Below are positions 8,356 to 17,044 of a stretch of 43,988 nucleotides of DNA, piece by piece. Source of the DNA: an uncultured bacterium (GTDB lineage Bacteria; Spirochaetota; UBA4802; UB4802). The first letter of the stretch is position 1. The number at the start of each line of letters is the position of its first letter. Under the pieces are notes generated by a model. The model ran no database searches. It saw only the letters and a list, made by a program, of their open reading frames with translations, and was not told where the DNA came from. Location: NCBI GenBank assembly GCA_937920495.1, contig CALEUQ010000067.1:1-43988 (forward strand), read 5' to 3'. The position numbers and the translations under genes were made by a program.

Positions 8356-9984
8356 ATGAAGGATAAAAAAACTAAATTCATTTTTGTGACAGGCGGCGTG
8401 TGTTCTTCATTGGGTAAGGGGATATCAACCGCTTCATTGGGGCTGTTACTTGAAGGGCACGGATATAAGCTATCAATTATAAAGATGGACCCATACATTA
8501 ATATTGATCCCGGTACCATGAGTCCGTTTCAGCATGGTGAAGTCTATGTCACCGAGGATGGTGCCGAAACCGATCTTGACCTTGGGTACTATGAACGTCT
8601 GACCAATGCTAAGCTTACCCGCAAAAATTCTGTGTCCACGGGTCAGATATACTATGAGGTGATTATGCGTGAGCGCCGTGGCGATTATCTGGGAAGGACT
8701 GTACAGGTTATACCGCATATCACCAATGAAATCAAAAAAAGAATTTACGATGTTGCCAATGAAGATGACCTTGATTTTTTGCTTGTTGAGATTGGGGGAA
8801 CAGTTGGCGATATTGAATCGATCCCTTTCCTTGAAGCAATACGGCAGATACGGCAGGAGCTGGGAAAAACAAGGGTTTTGAATGTTCACTTAACGCTGGT
8901 GCCAACCATAACAGTAGCAGGTGAGCAAAAAACAAAACCAACCCAGCATTCAGTAAAGGAACTTATGGAACTTGGAATATTACCTGATATTCTTCTGTGC
9001 CGTTCATCACGTCCGCTTACTGATGATTTGAAAAGCAAGATAGCATTATTTTGTAACGTTTCCGAACGAAATGTTATATCAGCCGTTGATATCAGCCATT
9101 CCATTTACGAAATTCCCTATATGCTGCATGAAAATAAATATGATGAAGTGGTGCTGGAGCATTTTGGCCTTCCCGTAAAACCGCTACATCTTCCCGAATG
9201 GGATGCATTTATCAAATCCCTGATGAATCCCAGGAAAAAGGTAACAATTGCTGTCGTAGGGAAATATATCTCATTACAGGATTCCTACCGTTCAATATAT
9301 GAAGCGCTCACTCACGGTGCTGTTGCCAACAATGCAGAACTTGAGATAGTACGGGTTGAATCCGAAGAGATAGAACGCAAATACATGGGCAAACTGGATG
9401 AACTTTTCAAAGGGGTTAGCGGCATATTGGTACCTGGTGGATTTGGGAACCGGGGTATTGAAGGAAAGATAGCAACGATTGAATATGCACGTGTGAATAA
9501 GATTCCCCTGTTTGGAATTTGCCTGGGGTTGCAGTGCGCTGTCATTGAGTTTGCCCGCCATGTGTGTGGCATGGAAAACGCAAATTCTACAGAGTTTGAT
9601 CCCACAACGCCATATCCTGTTATTTCGCTTCTGGAAGAGCAGGAAATGATTGATAAATTGGGCGGTACCATGCGGCTGGGGGCATATTTATGTGTATTTA
9701 AGGATGGCACTAAGATTAAATCAATCTACAATACCGATTCCGCGATGGAACGTCACAGGCACCGTTTTGAGTTTACTCTTAAATTTAAGCAGATCTTTGA
9801 GGATCATGGCATGGTATTGTCGGGCTTTTATCCTGAAAATAATCTGGTGGAGACTATCGAATACAAAGACCATCCCTGGTTTATTTGTACTCAGTTCCAC
9901 CCTGAATTTAAATCAAAGCCGGTAAAGCCACATCCTTTATTTAAGGATTTTATACGGGCTTCTCTGGAAAATACAGGGCAATAA
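8356..9984 (+). CDS. pyrG: CTP synthase
   Basis: A 542-residue protein of the normal family length. The N-terminal synthetase domain carries FVTGGVCSSLGKGI (P-loop), MDPYINIDPGTMSPFQHGEV and VEIGGTVGDIES. The C-terminal glutamine amidotransferase has the oxyanion and nucleophile region GICLGLQ with Cys389 and the late HPEF histidine-glutamate. It makes CTP from UTP, ATP and glutamine in the cytoplasm. The ribosome binding site GAGG precedes the ATG. It stands at the head of the long plus-strand run, 105 bases before rpoN, which appears to have its own promoter. Confidence 0.97.
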   Translation: MKDKKTKFIFVTGGVCSSLGKGISTASLGLLLEGHGYKLSIIKMDPYINIDPGTMSPFQHGEVYVTEDGAETDLDLGYYERLTNAKLTRKNSVSTGQIYYEVIMRERRGDYLGRTVQVIPHITNEIKKRIYDVANEDDLDFLLVEIGGTVGDIESIPFLEAIRQIRQELGKTRVLNVHLTLVPTITVAGEQKTKPTQHSVKELMELGILPDILLCRSSRPLTDDLKSKIALFCNVSERNVISAVDISHSIYEIPYMLHENKYDEVVLEHFGLPVKPLHLPEWDAFIKSLMNPRKKVTIAVVGKYISLQDSYRSIYEALTHGAVANNAELEIVRVESEEIERKYMGKLDELFKGVSGILVPGGFGNRGIEGKIATIEYARVNKIPLFGICLGLQCAVIEFARHVCGMENANSTEFDPTTPYPVISLLEEQEMIDKLGGTMRLGAYLCVFKDGTKIKSIYNTDSAMERHRHRFEFTLKFKQIFEDHGMVLSGFYPENNLVETIEYKDHPWFICTQFHPEFKSKPVKPHPLFKDFIRASLENTGQ

Positions 9985-9995
9985 TGCAATTTAAA

Positions 9996-10025
9996 TGGAC
10001 AATTGGTTTGTAATTTTTGTATATT
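9996..10025 (+). promoter_or_regulatory. candidate promoter for the rpoN cluster
   Basis: TGGACA at 9996-10001 and TATATT at 10020-10025 with an 18-base spacer, in the gap between pyrG and rpoN. Confidence 0.5.
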
Positions 10026-10089
10026 GGATATAAGCATGTGATTATAGCCAGGGACAAATGAAACGAGGAAGATTGTTGCGAGGGAGTGA

Positions 10090-11523
10090 ATGGCTTTTTT
10101 AAAGCTTGATGTGGTACAAACCCAGCGTTTACACCTAACCCAGAGTCTTAGACAATCGTTAGACCTGTTACAAATACCTACACTTGAATTAGAAGAGATA
10201 CTATTACAGGAACTGGAAGAAAATCCTGTACTGGAGTGCGATGATACACGTGACGAGGGGTATGAATCGCTTGATGCTGTTGCCAAAAATGAAATAGAGG
10301 GAACGGTTTCACCTAAGGAAGAATATACTGTAGAATATGAAAGCGAAGATTCACCTGCGTTAGAATATGAAAAAAAGAATGTAATGGAAATTGTTTCACA
10401 GGCTGAGTCATTACAGGAGCATTTGTTGTCGCAGGCAAGGATGCTTTCACTGTTACCTGATGAGATGACACTTTTAGAGGAACTGATTACCAGCCTTGAT
10501 GACAATGGGTTTTTGCCTGTTCCCATTGAAGATTTGCATAAAGAATTAGGTGGCGATAGTTCAAAAATAGAAAAACTCTTGCATATATTACACACACTGG
10601 ATCCCGTTGGTTGTGGTGCACACAGTGTTACTGAATCATTACGTATTCAGGCACAATACTTTTATCCTGATGACCTGCTGTTACAGCAGATAATAATGGG
10701 TTACCTGCCGCATATTCAGCGCTATGAGTATGATAAAGTAGCCAAACAACTGAATGTCAGCACAGATGAGGTAAAAGGTAAAGCCACATTGCTTACCAAT
10801 TTAACACCTTACCCGGGCGCTCATTTTTTCACACGAAAACCATTGTATGTGCGCCCTGATATTGAGGTGCAGCTGATTGATGATGAGGTTGTTATTAACT
10901 TGCTTGATGACTGGATGCCAAAATTATATATCAATGCGCGATATATTGAAATGCTAAAACAAAAAAAAGTTGATGAAAAAACAAGAGAATTTATACATGA
11001 TAAAGTTAATGCAGCAAAGAATCTTATAAATAATATCAGCAGGCGGAATGAAACACTTCTTGTTGTTGCCTATGCCATAATGAACAGGCAGAAAGAGTTT
11101 TTACAAAAAGGGCCGGGATATTTAAAACCGCTGATTTATGCCGACCTGGAATCTGATCTGGGATTTCATGAATCCACAATTGCGCGTGCGGTGGCCAATA
11201 AATATGCCCAAACCAGATGGGGGGTTTTTGAGTTTAAATATTTCTTTGTAAAAAAAATTCAATCCGTGCATAATGATGATACGTCTTCTGATACCATTAT
11301 GAAACGCATGAAAGAACTTATTAATAATGAATCAAAACAAAATCCCTTGAGCGATGAGGAAATACTTGACATATTGAAGGCAGAGGGTATCCGTATTGCG
11401 CGCAGAACTATTGCAAAATACAGGGACCTGTTATCTATCCCTGCATCACATATTCGTAAAAAATTATATTTAATGAAACAAGAGGGTGACCATGAATCTA
11501 ACAATTACAGGCAGAAATTTTGA
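10090..11523 (+). CDS. rpoN: RNA polymerase sigma-54 factor
   Basis: A 477-residue protein of the usual length. Region I is the leucine/glutamine-rich N-terminus (TQSLRQSLDLLQIPTLELEE), followed by an acidic linker at about 50-105, the core-binding domain, and the C-terminal RpoN box ARRTIAKYRD at residues 437-446, which reads the -24 element. It directs polymerase to -24/-12 promoters that need an AAA+ activator; such an activator is encoded at 17045. The next gene (hpf) starts inside its last codons, so they are co-translated. GGGAG lies just upstream of the ATG. Confidence 0.97.
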   Translation: MAFLKLDVVQTQRLHLTQSLRQSLDLLQIPTLELEEILLQELEENPVLECDDTRDEGYESLDAVAKNEIEGTVSPKEEYTVEYESEDSPALEYEKKNVMEIVSQAESLQEHLLSQARMLSLLPDEMTLLEELITSLDDNGFLPVPIEDLHKELGGDSSKIEKLLHILHTLDPVGCGAHSVTESLRIQAQYFYPDDLLLQQIIMGYLPHIQRYEYDKVAKQLNVSTDEVKGKATLLTNLTPYPGAHFFTRKPLYVRPDIEVQLIDDEVVINLLDDWMPKLYINARYIEMLKQKKVDEKTREFIHDKVNAAKNLINNISRRNETLLVVAYAIMNRQKEFLQKGPGYLKPLIYADLESDLGFHESTIARAVANKYAQTRWGVFEFKYFFVKKIQSVHNDDTSSDTIMKRMKELINNESKQNPLSDEEILDILKAEGIRIARRTIAKYRDLLSIPASHIRKKLYLMKQEGDHESNNYRQKF

Positions 11524-12301
11524 AGTAAGCGATAGCATTCGCGAATATGCCCAGAAAAAGTTGTCAAAGTTAACTAAATACTTCCATCAGTTGATCGATA
11601 TGCATGTATGGCTGGTGATTGAAAGACAGGACCATATAACTGAAATTACCATTAATGGGGATGGGGTACAGTTTTATGCAAAAGAAAAAGCTGGCGATAT
11701 GTATTCTTCCATAGACCTGTTACTTGACAAGATAGAACAGCAGATAGTACGATACAAAGAACGGCATTCAGGCCATAAGGTTACACCATTAAGCGAGCTT
11801 GAAGATATTGCTACGTTTACTGTGAAGGGTGAGCAGAGTTCTATCACTGTACGGCAGGTGAGCAATAAACCGGTGGACGAAAAGGAAGCATATCTGCAGA
11901 TGAAACTGGATGGCATTGATTTTACCTTATTTAAGAAAGGCGAAAAATCAATTAAAGATGCAGTTGATTATATGAATAAAAACTATGCTGCAATTTATAA
12001 AGATGGTGATGGCTATTCACTGGTAGAAATCCCTTTTGAAATGATACAGCAGAATGTATTTGACCCATCTAAATTCAATGAATATTCCCTTGAGATTAAA
12101 AACGATTCATCAGTAAATCCTGACATAAAGTTTAAAAAGAAAAAATCATGTAATGTTAAAATGATGGCAGTCAATGATGCGGTTATCGAAATATCAAAGA
12201 ATAATACGCCATTTATGGTATTTTTTAATACTGAAACCAACTATCTCAATATTATTTACAAACGTGGCAAGAGTTTAGAACTACTGGTGCCAGCATTTTA
12301 A
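11492..12301 (+). CDS. hpf: ribosome hibernation promoting factor, long form with duplicated C-terminal domain
   Basis: The ATG at 11492 is preferred to the GTG at 11486 because it gives the usual MNLTITGR start and follows AGAGGGTGA. It overlaps the end of rpoN by 32 bases. Residues 1-96 are the ribosome-binding S30AE domain. Two regions then resemble the long-HPF C-terminal dimerisation domain: about 118-185 (ITVRQVSNKPVDEKEAYLQM ... GDGYSLVE), with an insert, and about 219-266 (AVNDAVIEISKNNTPFMVFF, then NTETNYLNIIYKRGK). A normal long HPF has one such domain and about 190 residues; this has 269. It should stop translation in starved cells by pairing ribosomes into 100S particles. Confidence 0.9.
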   Translation: MNLTITGRNFEVSDSIREYAQKKLSKLTKYFHQLIDMHVWLVIERQDHITEITINGDGVQFYAKEKAGDMYSSIDLLLDKIEQQIVRYKERHSGHKVTPLSELEDIATFTVKGEQSSITVRQVSNKPVDEKEAYLQMKLDGIDFTLFKKGEKSIKDAVDYMNKNYAAIYKDGDGYSLVEIPFEMIQQNVFDPSKFNEYSLEIKNDSSVNPDIKFKKKKSCNVKMMAVNDAVIEISKNNTPFMVFFNTETNYLNIIYKRGKSLELLVPAF

Positions 12302-12308
12302 TGGTACA

Positions 12309-13259
12309 ATGAAAAAGCAACTGCGCATCCGTGATATTTTAGAGAATACACAGAAGATTGATCTGCAGCTTACTCTGATAGCCGGCAGAGAAGGCCTTGA
12401 TAAGGCTATCACCGCAATTGAGATCAACCGGCCAGGCCTTACCCTGGCAGGTTTTTTTGATTACTTTGCCTATGACCGTATTCAGATTTTTGGCCTGGGT
12501 GAAACGGCATATATCAAGCAATTATCTCGTGAAAGGCGTGAGGAAATATATGCAAGGTTTTTTTCTTATGATATTATCTGCTGTGTATATACACATAATG
12601 AATATCCGGACGAAGTTTTTATTGAGTATGCCAAAAAACACAAAGTGCCAACCTTTGTAACGCAACATCCAACTACCCGCTTTACAAGCCTGTTAACCCA
12701 TATAGTGGAGGCTGCGTTTGCTGAATCGATAACCTTGCACGGTACTTTAGTTGATGTATTTGGTATTGGGATATTGCTTATGGGCAAGAGTGGAGTTGGG
12801 AAAAGCGAGACTGCTTTAGAATTGATAGAACGGGGACACCGGCTGATTGCAGATGATCTGGTTGAGATAAAGAAAATTGATGAATCATTGCTGATGGGAA
12901 GCGGTTCAGAGCTTATACGGCATCATATGGAAATACGGGGAATTGGAATTTTAAATGTTCGTGATATATTTGGTATCAGGTCAGTAAGGAATAGAAAGCG
13001 TATTGAACTTGTTGCAGAATTACAGGAGTGGGATGCAAATACTCACTATGACAGGCTGGGTATAGAAGAGCAGGTGTACACCATACTTGATATTGAGGTT
13101 CCCTATATAATTGTTCCAGTAAGGCCGGGTCGGAATATTCCTATTATCATAGAAACTGCTGCGCTTAATCAACGGTTAAAAAAAATGGGTGTATTTTCTG
13201 CACAGGAACTTGATAAAAGAATTCAGGAGTGGATTTCAAGGGAGAATAAGAACACATGA
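12309..13259 (+). CDS. hprK: HPr kinase/phosphorylase
   Basis: A 316-residue protein of the normal length. The N-terminal domain (about 1-130) carries the ITAIEINRPGL and THNEYPDEVFIEYAKKHKVP segments; the C-terminal kinase domain has Walker A GKSGVGKS at residues 159-166, GHRLIADDLVEI and the HprK signature around MEIRGIGILNVRDIFG. It phosphorylates and dephosphorylates Ser46 of HPr in response to metabolite levels. It starts seven bases after hpf and overlaps the HPr gene by four bases (ATGA), a tight pairing of enzyme and substrate. Confidence 0.96.
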   Translation: MKKQLRIRDILENTQKIDLQLTLIAGREGLDKAITAIEINRPGLTLAGFFDYFAYDRIQIFGLGETAYIKQLSRERREEIYARFFSYDIICCVYTHNEYPDEVFIEYAKKHKVPTFVTQHPTTRFTSLLTHIVEAAFAESITLHGTLVDVFGIGILLMGKSGVGKSETALELIERGHRLIADDLVEIKKIDESLLMGSGSELIRHHMEIRGIGILNVRDIFGIRSVRNRKRIELVAELQEWDANTHYDRLGIEEQVYTILDIEVPYIIVPVRPGRNIPIIIETAALNQRLKKMGVFSAQELDKRIQEWISRENKNT

Positions 13260-13531
13260 AGGAAAAGAAGGTAAAGGTGAAAAGTGATGCAGGTGTTCAT
13301 GCGCGCCCTGCATCAATACTGGTACGTGAAGCAATGAAATTCCCATGTGATATTTATATCATTAAGGGCCAGATGGAAGCAAATGGCAAATCTATAATGT
13401 CAGTGCTGGGATTGGCCATAACCAAGGGTAGTTCTCTGACAATACGGGCTAATGGTGAAATGGAAGATGAAGCTGTGGATAGATTATCAGCGTTGATTGA
13501 AAATGACTTTGCGGAGTTAGCTTCAAAATGA
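13256..13531 (+). CDS. HPr-like phosphocarrier protein
   Basis: A 91-residue HPr-fold protein. His15 lies in GVHARPAS, the site phosphorylated by enzyme I, and Ser46 lies in NGKSIMSVLGLA, the site used by HprK. Both are in the standard positions. No enzyme I, EIIA or sugar permease gene is in the window, so it may act mainly as a regulatory output of HprK rather than in sugar uptake. The start overlaps hprK and its stop overlaps the next membrane protein gene, both as ATGA. Confidence 0.93.
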   Translation: MKEKKVKVKSDAGVHARPASILVREAMKFPCDIYIIKGQMEANGKSIMSVLGLAITKGSSLTIRANGEMEDEAVDRLSALIENDFAELASK

Positions 13532-14106
13532 AAAACTATGCTATATATGGTATACTATGGCTATTAATAGCAATCATGGTATCGCAAGGCCCTCTGTATG
13601 CACAGACCAACACAAAAAAGGCCGCTTTACAGGAACTATCGCTCACCGATGACGAGATCAAGGTACTTTTTGAAAAGAAGAAGGATCCGCTTTTTGCAGG
13701 TATTCTTTCTTTTTATATGCCAGGTCTTGGGCAGTTCTATAGCGATGAAAAATTAAAAGGTGCTCTTTTCCTGGTAACGGAATATACCATAATAGTTGGA
13801 TCACTTTTTTATTTTCTTGATTTTAATTTTAAAGCTGGTAGTGATTCTGGCTTTAATCTGGGAATTGATGCAAAGCGCACAAATCTGGGTGTTATCAGTA
13901 CCAAGCGAAAACACCTTTTTTATGCAACCCTTGCGACGCTATCTGTTATCCATGTCTATAATATTATTGATGCAGTGCAAAGCGCGGGGTCATTTAATCA
14001 TTCGTTACATGAAAAGCGGCAGGAATTAATCAAAAAGTACCCGCAACTTAATCTGGGATATAACGGTAATGGAGGTATGTATTTTGGGTTATCGTCTGGT
14101 TTCTAA
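13528..14106 (+). CDS. exported/membrane protein, DUF5683-like (first of a tandem pair)
   Basis: A 192-residue protein with a signal peptide (about residues 1-25, SQGPLYAQ), then DPLFAGILSFYMPGLGQFYS, the proline-glycine-rich entry typical of DUF5683/TM2-like membrane proteins, followed by two or three hydrophobic helices (GALFLVTEYTIIVGSLFYFL; ATLATLSVIHVYNIIDAV). Its function is unknown. It overlaps HPr by four bases, and a paralogue follows directly. The position between HPr and the NtrY sensor suggests an envelope function under the same control. Confidence 0.75.
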   Translation: MKNYAIYGILWLLIAIMVSQGPLYAQTNTKKAALQELSLTDDEIKVLFEKKKDPLFAGILSFYMPGLGQFYSDEKLKGALFLVTEYTIIVGSLFYFLDFNFKAGSDSGFNLGIDAKRTNLGVISTKRKHLFYATLATLSVIHVYNIIDAVQSAGSFNHSLHEKRQELIKKYPQLNLGYNGNGGMYFGLSSGF

Positions 14107-14647
14107 CATATTTTTAATTGCACTTATTATAGTATCAATGTTTTCGCCAGCATTTGCCCAGAAGGATAAACAAATAAAGCAAAACAATCAGGCTGTTGTC
14201 CAGAATAATGTTCCACCCATTATCTTTGAAGAGCCTGAGCGGAAAGACCCTTTCATAGCTGGTGTGTTGTCATGGTCATGGAGCGGATTGGGCCAGTTCT
14301 ACACTCAGAACTATAAGAAGGGATCAGCCTTTCTGCTTGCTGATCTGGCTGAAAAAGGGTTGCTTGTATATATGCTATTTTATATTTCTGACCGGTATTC
14401 AGATACCGATCAGGATGTAAAATGGTCAGATATAAGCAGGAAAGACCAGACTATTGTTGTGGGGCTTCTTTTCTCAATCTTTTTTACACGGGTGTTCTCT
14501 GTAGTGGATGCTGTCAATTCAGCCCATGAGTATAACAGAATGATTTATTATCCTTACTGGAAAAGCAAACAGGGCTTTAAAACTTCATTTGAGCCTGAAA
14601 ACAAATCACTACATGTAAGTGTATCGTATCCAGTGAATTTTAAATGA
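14084..14647 (+). CDS. membrane protein, DUF5683-like (second of a tandem pair)
   Basis: About 187 residues. The start is uncertain: GGAGG at 14071-14075 points to a TTG at 14084, while an in-frame ATG at 14069 has no ribosome binding site. Both lie inside the previous gene. A signal peptide ending PAFAQ is followed by DPFIAGVLSWSWSGLGQFYT, parallel to DPLFAGILSFYMPGLGQFYS of the preceding protein, and by matching helices ending FSVVDAVNSAHEYNR. The pair clearly arose by tandem duplication followed by strong divergence. The stop overlaps the next gene (ATGA). Confidence 0.72.
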   Translation: MGYRLVSNIFLIALIIVSMFSPAFAQKDKQIKQNNQAVVQNNVPPIIFEEPERKDPFIAGVLSWSWSGLGQFYTQNYKKGSAFLLADLAEKGLLVYMLFYISDRYSDTDQDVKWSDISRKDQTIVVGLLFSIFFTRVFSVVDAVNSAHEYNRMIYYPYWKSKQGFKTSFEPENKSLHVSVSYPVNFK

Positions 14648-15201
14648 AAAAATTAATTATAACTATTTTGTTGTTATTACATTCCAGCACTGTTTTTGCA
14701 CAGGATATTATTTTTGGAAATGTGCATTTTAATGCTAACAATCTCAATGTGTTATTTTCGGTTACTGATGTTAAAACAAATGATATTATTGAGGCGTTGA
14801 AACGAGGGCTTGAAGGCCAGATAGAATATACTGTTCAGATTGTGGATGACCCGCTATTGCCGCTCATGCCCAGGGAGATTATTAAATCCGTTACAGTTAA
14901 GAAAAAAGTAAAATTTGATTTTTTCAATAAAGCCTATGTAGTTTCACAGGCAAAGGTTCCAACTTTCTTTTACAGTGATGAATCGCTTATAGATGAGCTC
15001 TTTTTTAACAGGTTGTTAATTATTGAGGAGGGATTTAAATTCAGAAAATCAAATTATGTAATCCGTGTTCGCGTTACCTTTACCTCAGTAAAATTATATT
15101 TTCCTCTGAATATTATATTTAATTATGTTGTAGGTATCTGGGATTTTGATACAGGTTGGCACTATGGCCCAAAATTAGTGGGCATACCTTATTCTGAATA
15201 A
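14644..15201 (+). CDS. DUF4390 family exported protein
   Basis: A 185-residue protein with a signal peptide (about residues 1-19, SSTVFAQ). The mature part is beta-rich and carries the DUF4390 pattern: a NDIIEALKRGLEGQIEYTVQ segment and a late RLLIIEEGFKFRKSNYVIRV. Such proteins are commonly encoded directly before NtrY-type sensor kinases, as here (six bases upstream), which suggests a periplasmic role in sensing; this is inference. It overlaps the upstream membrane protein gene by four bases. Confidence 0.75.
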   Translation: MKKLIITILLLLHSSTVFAQDIIFGNVHFNANNLNVLFSVTDVKTNDIIEALKRGLEGQIEYTVQIVDDPLLPLMPREIIKSVTVKKKVKFDFFNKAYVVSQAKVPTFFYSDESLIDELFFNRLLIIEEGFKFRKSNYVIRVRVTFTSVKLYFPLNIIFNYVVGIWDFDTGWHYGPKLVGIPYSE

Positions 15202-15207
15202 GGTAAA

Positions 15208-16986
15208 ATGATGTTATTACACATAAAAGATTATTTAAAAGAATATGTATCAAAACAAAATATAAAAAATTCACTGATTTTTATTGGTGCATTTTTTATA
15301 TTTGCAATTATCATTGCATTTCTTTTACCTCCTCAAAGTGAAAACACTTCGGTAGGAGAGGGTTTTTTTGTAAATCTGGTAATGATTGTTCCTCTTGCAG
15401 GTGCTGTATTTTTTATATTAATATCGTTTCGATTGAGAGTTCATCCTGAAGTTATCTACAGCAGCAGTATAAGAACAAAAATTGCATTAGCCTTGATTGT
15501 GATTGCCACCGTCCCAACGATACCAATTATTGTTATCACCAGCAACATACTGAATTCAACCATTAATCAGTTTTTTACTGAAAAAACTATTTCAGCGCTG
15601 GAAAAGTCTGTTGATCTGGCTAATACAAAGATTCTTGAAAATGAAGAAAATCTTATGCAGCAATTGAATCAACTGCGATATGATTTAAACAATCAGTATA
15701 TACACATCGCACATATATTACAACCTTCTTTCAGTCAGCGATATGCGTATACCAATTCATCGTTTTTTGTCACACTTTTGGAAACAAAAGGTGTATTGCA
15801 CAATAAAGTTACATTACTGTATCCAGGTAACGACAATCCTGGTATTGTATCCAGCCTTGTTACTTTTCTGGAGCTGGCACATATTAACAGCCTGCCCCAT
15901 TGCAGCAGATTATCAATATTAAATAATTTGTACTCTGTTGCATTTATGCAATACGGCCCGTACTGTATTGTAATGTATAGATTGATACCTAAAGATATGT
16001 TTGCAACTGCTGATTTTTTAAATACTTCATATAGTGAATATAAAAAGCAGGAATTTCTAAAACCATATTTCCAGACAGGCATTGGCATAGCATTAATATT
16101 GCTCTCGCTGGGTATTATTTTACTTGCAGTCGTTTTGAGCATCATGATATCGCAAAGTATCACACGACCTGTGCTTGAGCTGGTTGAAGCATCTCAAAAG
16201 ATTGCAAAAGGTGATTTTTTGGTACATCTTACCAGAAAGGAGCAGGATGAGATAGCAGTGCTATATGAATCATTTAACCAGATGGCAAGACAGCTTGATC
16301 ATGGCAGGAAGATGATGTATCAGACACAGAAATTGCAGGCATGGAGTGATATAGCCCGAAAATTAATACATGAAATAAAAAACCCTTTAACACCCATACG
16401 CCTGTCTGCAGAACGGCTTTATAGAAGGTATGAAGAACATCACCCTGAATTTCCACTTATTCTAAAAGATGCAACCAGCACCATCATTGAAGAAGTAAAC
16501 ATTTTAATGAACATGCTGTCTGAATTTTCAAAATTTGCTCGTCTACCGGAGATTAATCTTGTTTATGAGAATATCAATAGCATACTTGAAAACTGCATTG
16601 CAATCTATCAGGGTAATGATGCAATTACATTTGATGTGGACCTGGATACTGCTATCCCTCAGGTTATGTGTGATAAAATATTATTACGGCAGGCTTTTTT
16701 GAATATTATACAAAATTCTATTGAAGCAAAAGCAACTGTGATTGGCATAGCCAGCAGATATGATGCAACAAAGGGTTTTATATCCATAGTGTTTAAGGAC
16801 AATGGTGTGGGGATTTCGGAAGAAAATTTAAATAAGATTTTTGAGCCAACGTTTTCAACCAAAGAAAGCGGTATGGGTCTGGGGCTTGCGATAGTTGAAA
16901 AAATTATTATTGACCACAAATGGAATATTACCTGTGAATCAGCTGGACAGGGTACACAATTTACGATTACCATACCATTGCAATAA
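15208..16986 (+). CDS. ntrY: NtrY-type sensor histidine kinase
   Basis: A 592-residue protein. Three membrane helices in about the first 110 residues and a fourth at about 290-312 bound a sensor region of about 175 residues outside the membrane. HAMP follows (about 313-365, SITRPVLELVEASQKIAKGD), then the dimerisation and phosphorylation helix with His388 in HEIKNPLTPIRLSAERL, and the ATPase domain with QNSIEA, DNGVGIS and GMGLGLAIVEK. No PAS domain is evident between HAMP and the kinase core, unlike classic NtrY. It should phosphorylate the NtrX-type regulator encoded 58 bases downstream. Confidence 0.9.
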   Translation: MMLLHIKDYLKEYVSKQNIKNSLIFIGAFFIFAIIIAFLLPPQSENTSVGEGFFVNLVMIVPLAGAVFFILISFRLRVHPEVIYSSSIRTKIALALIVIATVPTIPIIVITSNILNSTINQFFTEKTISALEKSVDLANTKILENEENLMQQLNQLRYDLNNQYIHIAHILQPSFSQRYAYTNSSFFVTLLETKGVLHNKVTLLYPGNDNPGIVSSLVTFLELAHINSLPHCSRLSILNNLYSVAFMQYGPYCIVMYRLIPKDMFATADFLNTSYSEYKKQEFLKPYFQTGIGIALILLSLGIILLAVVLSIMISQSITRPVLELVEASQKIAKGDFLVHLTRKEQDEIAVLYESFNQMARQLDHGRKMMYQTQKLQAWSDIARKLIHEIKNPLTPIRLSAERLYRRYEEHHPEFPLILKDATSTIIEEVNILMNMLSEFSKFARLPEINLVYENINSILENCIAIYQGNDAITFDVDLDTAIPQVMCDKILLRQAFLNIIQNSIEAKATVIGIASRYDATKGFISIVFKDNGVGISEENLNKIFEPTFSTKESGMGLGLAIVEKIIIDHKWNITCESAGQGTQFTITIPLQ

Positions 16987-17044
16987 TTGGTTATAAGAAT
17001 GAAATGCTATTTGGTGGTACAGTTTCAAATTAAGGGTTAGGAGT

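Noticed and set aside
8473-8889. Minus-strand open frame inside pyrG
   Set aside because: It is antisense to a clear pyrG and shows no signature; other long antisense frames in rpoN, thiolase and FadB are of the same kind.
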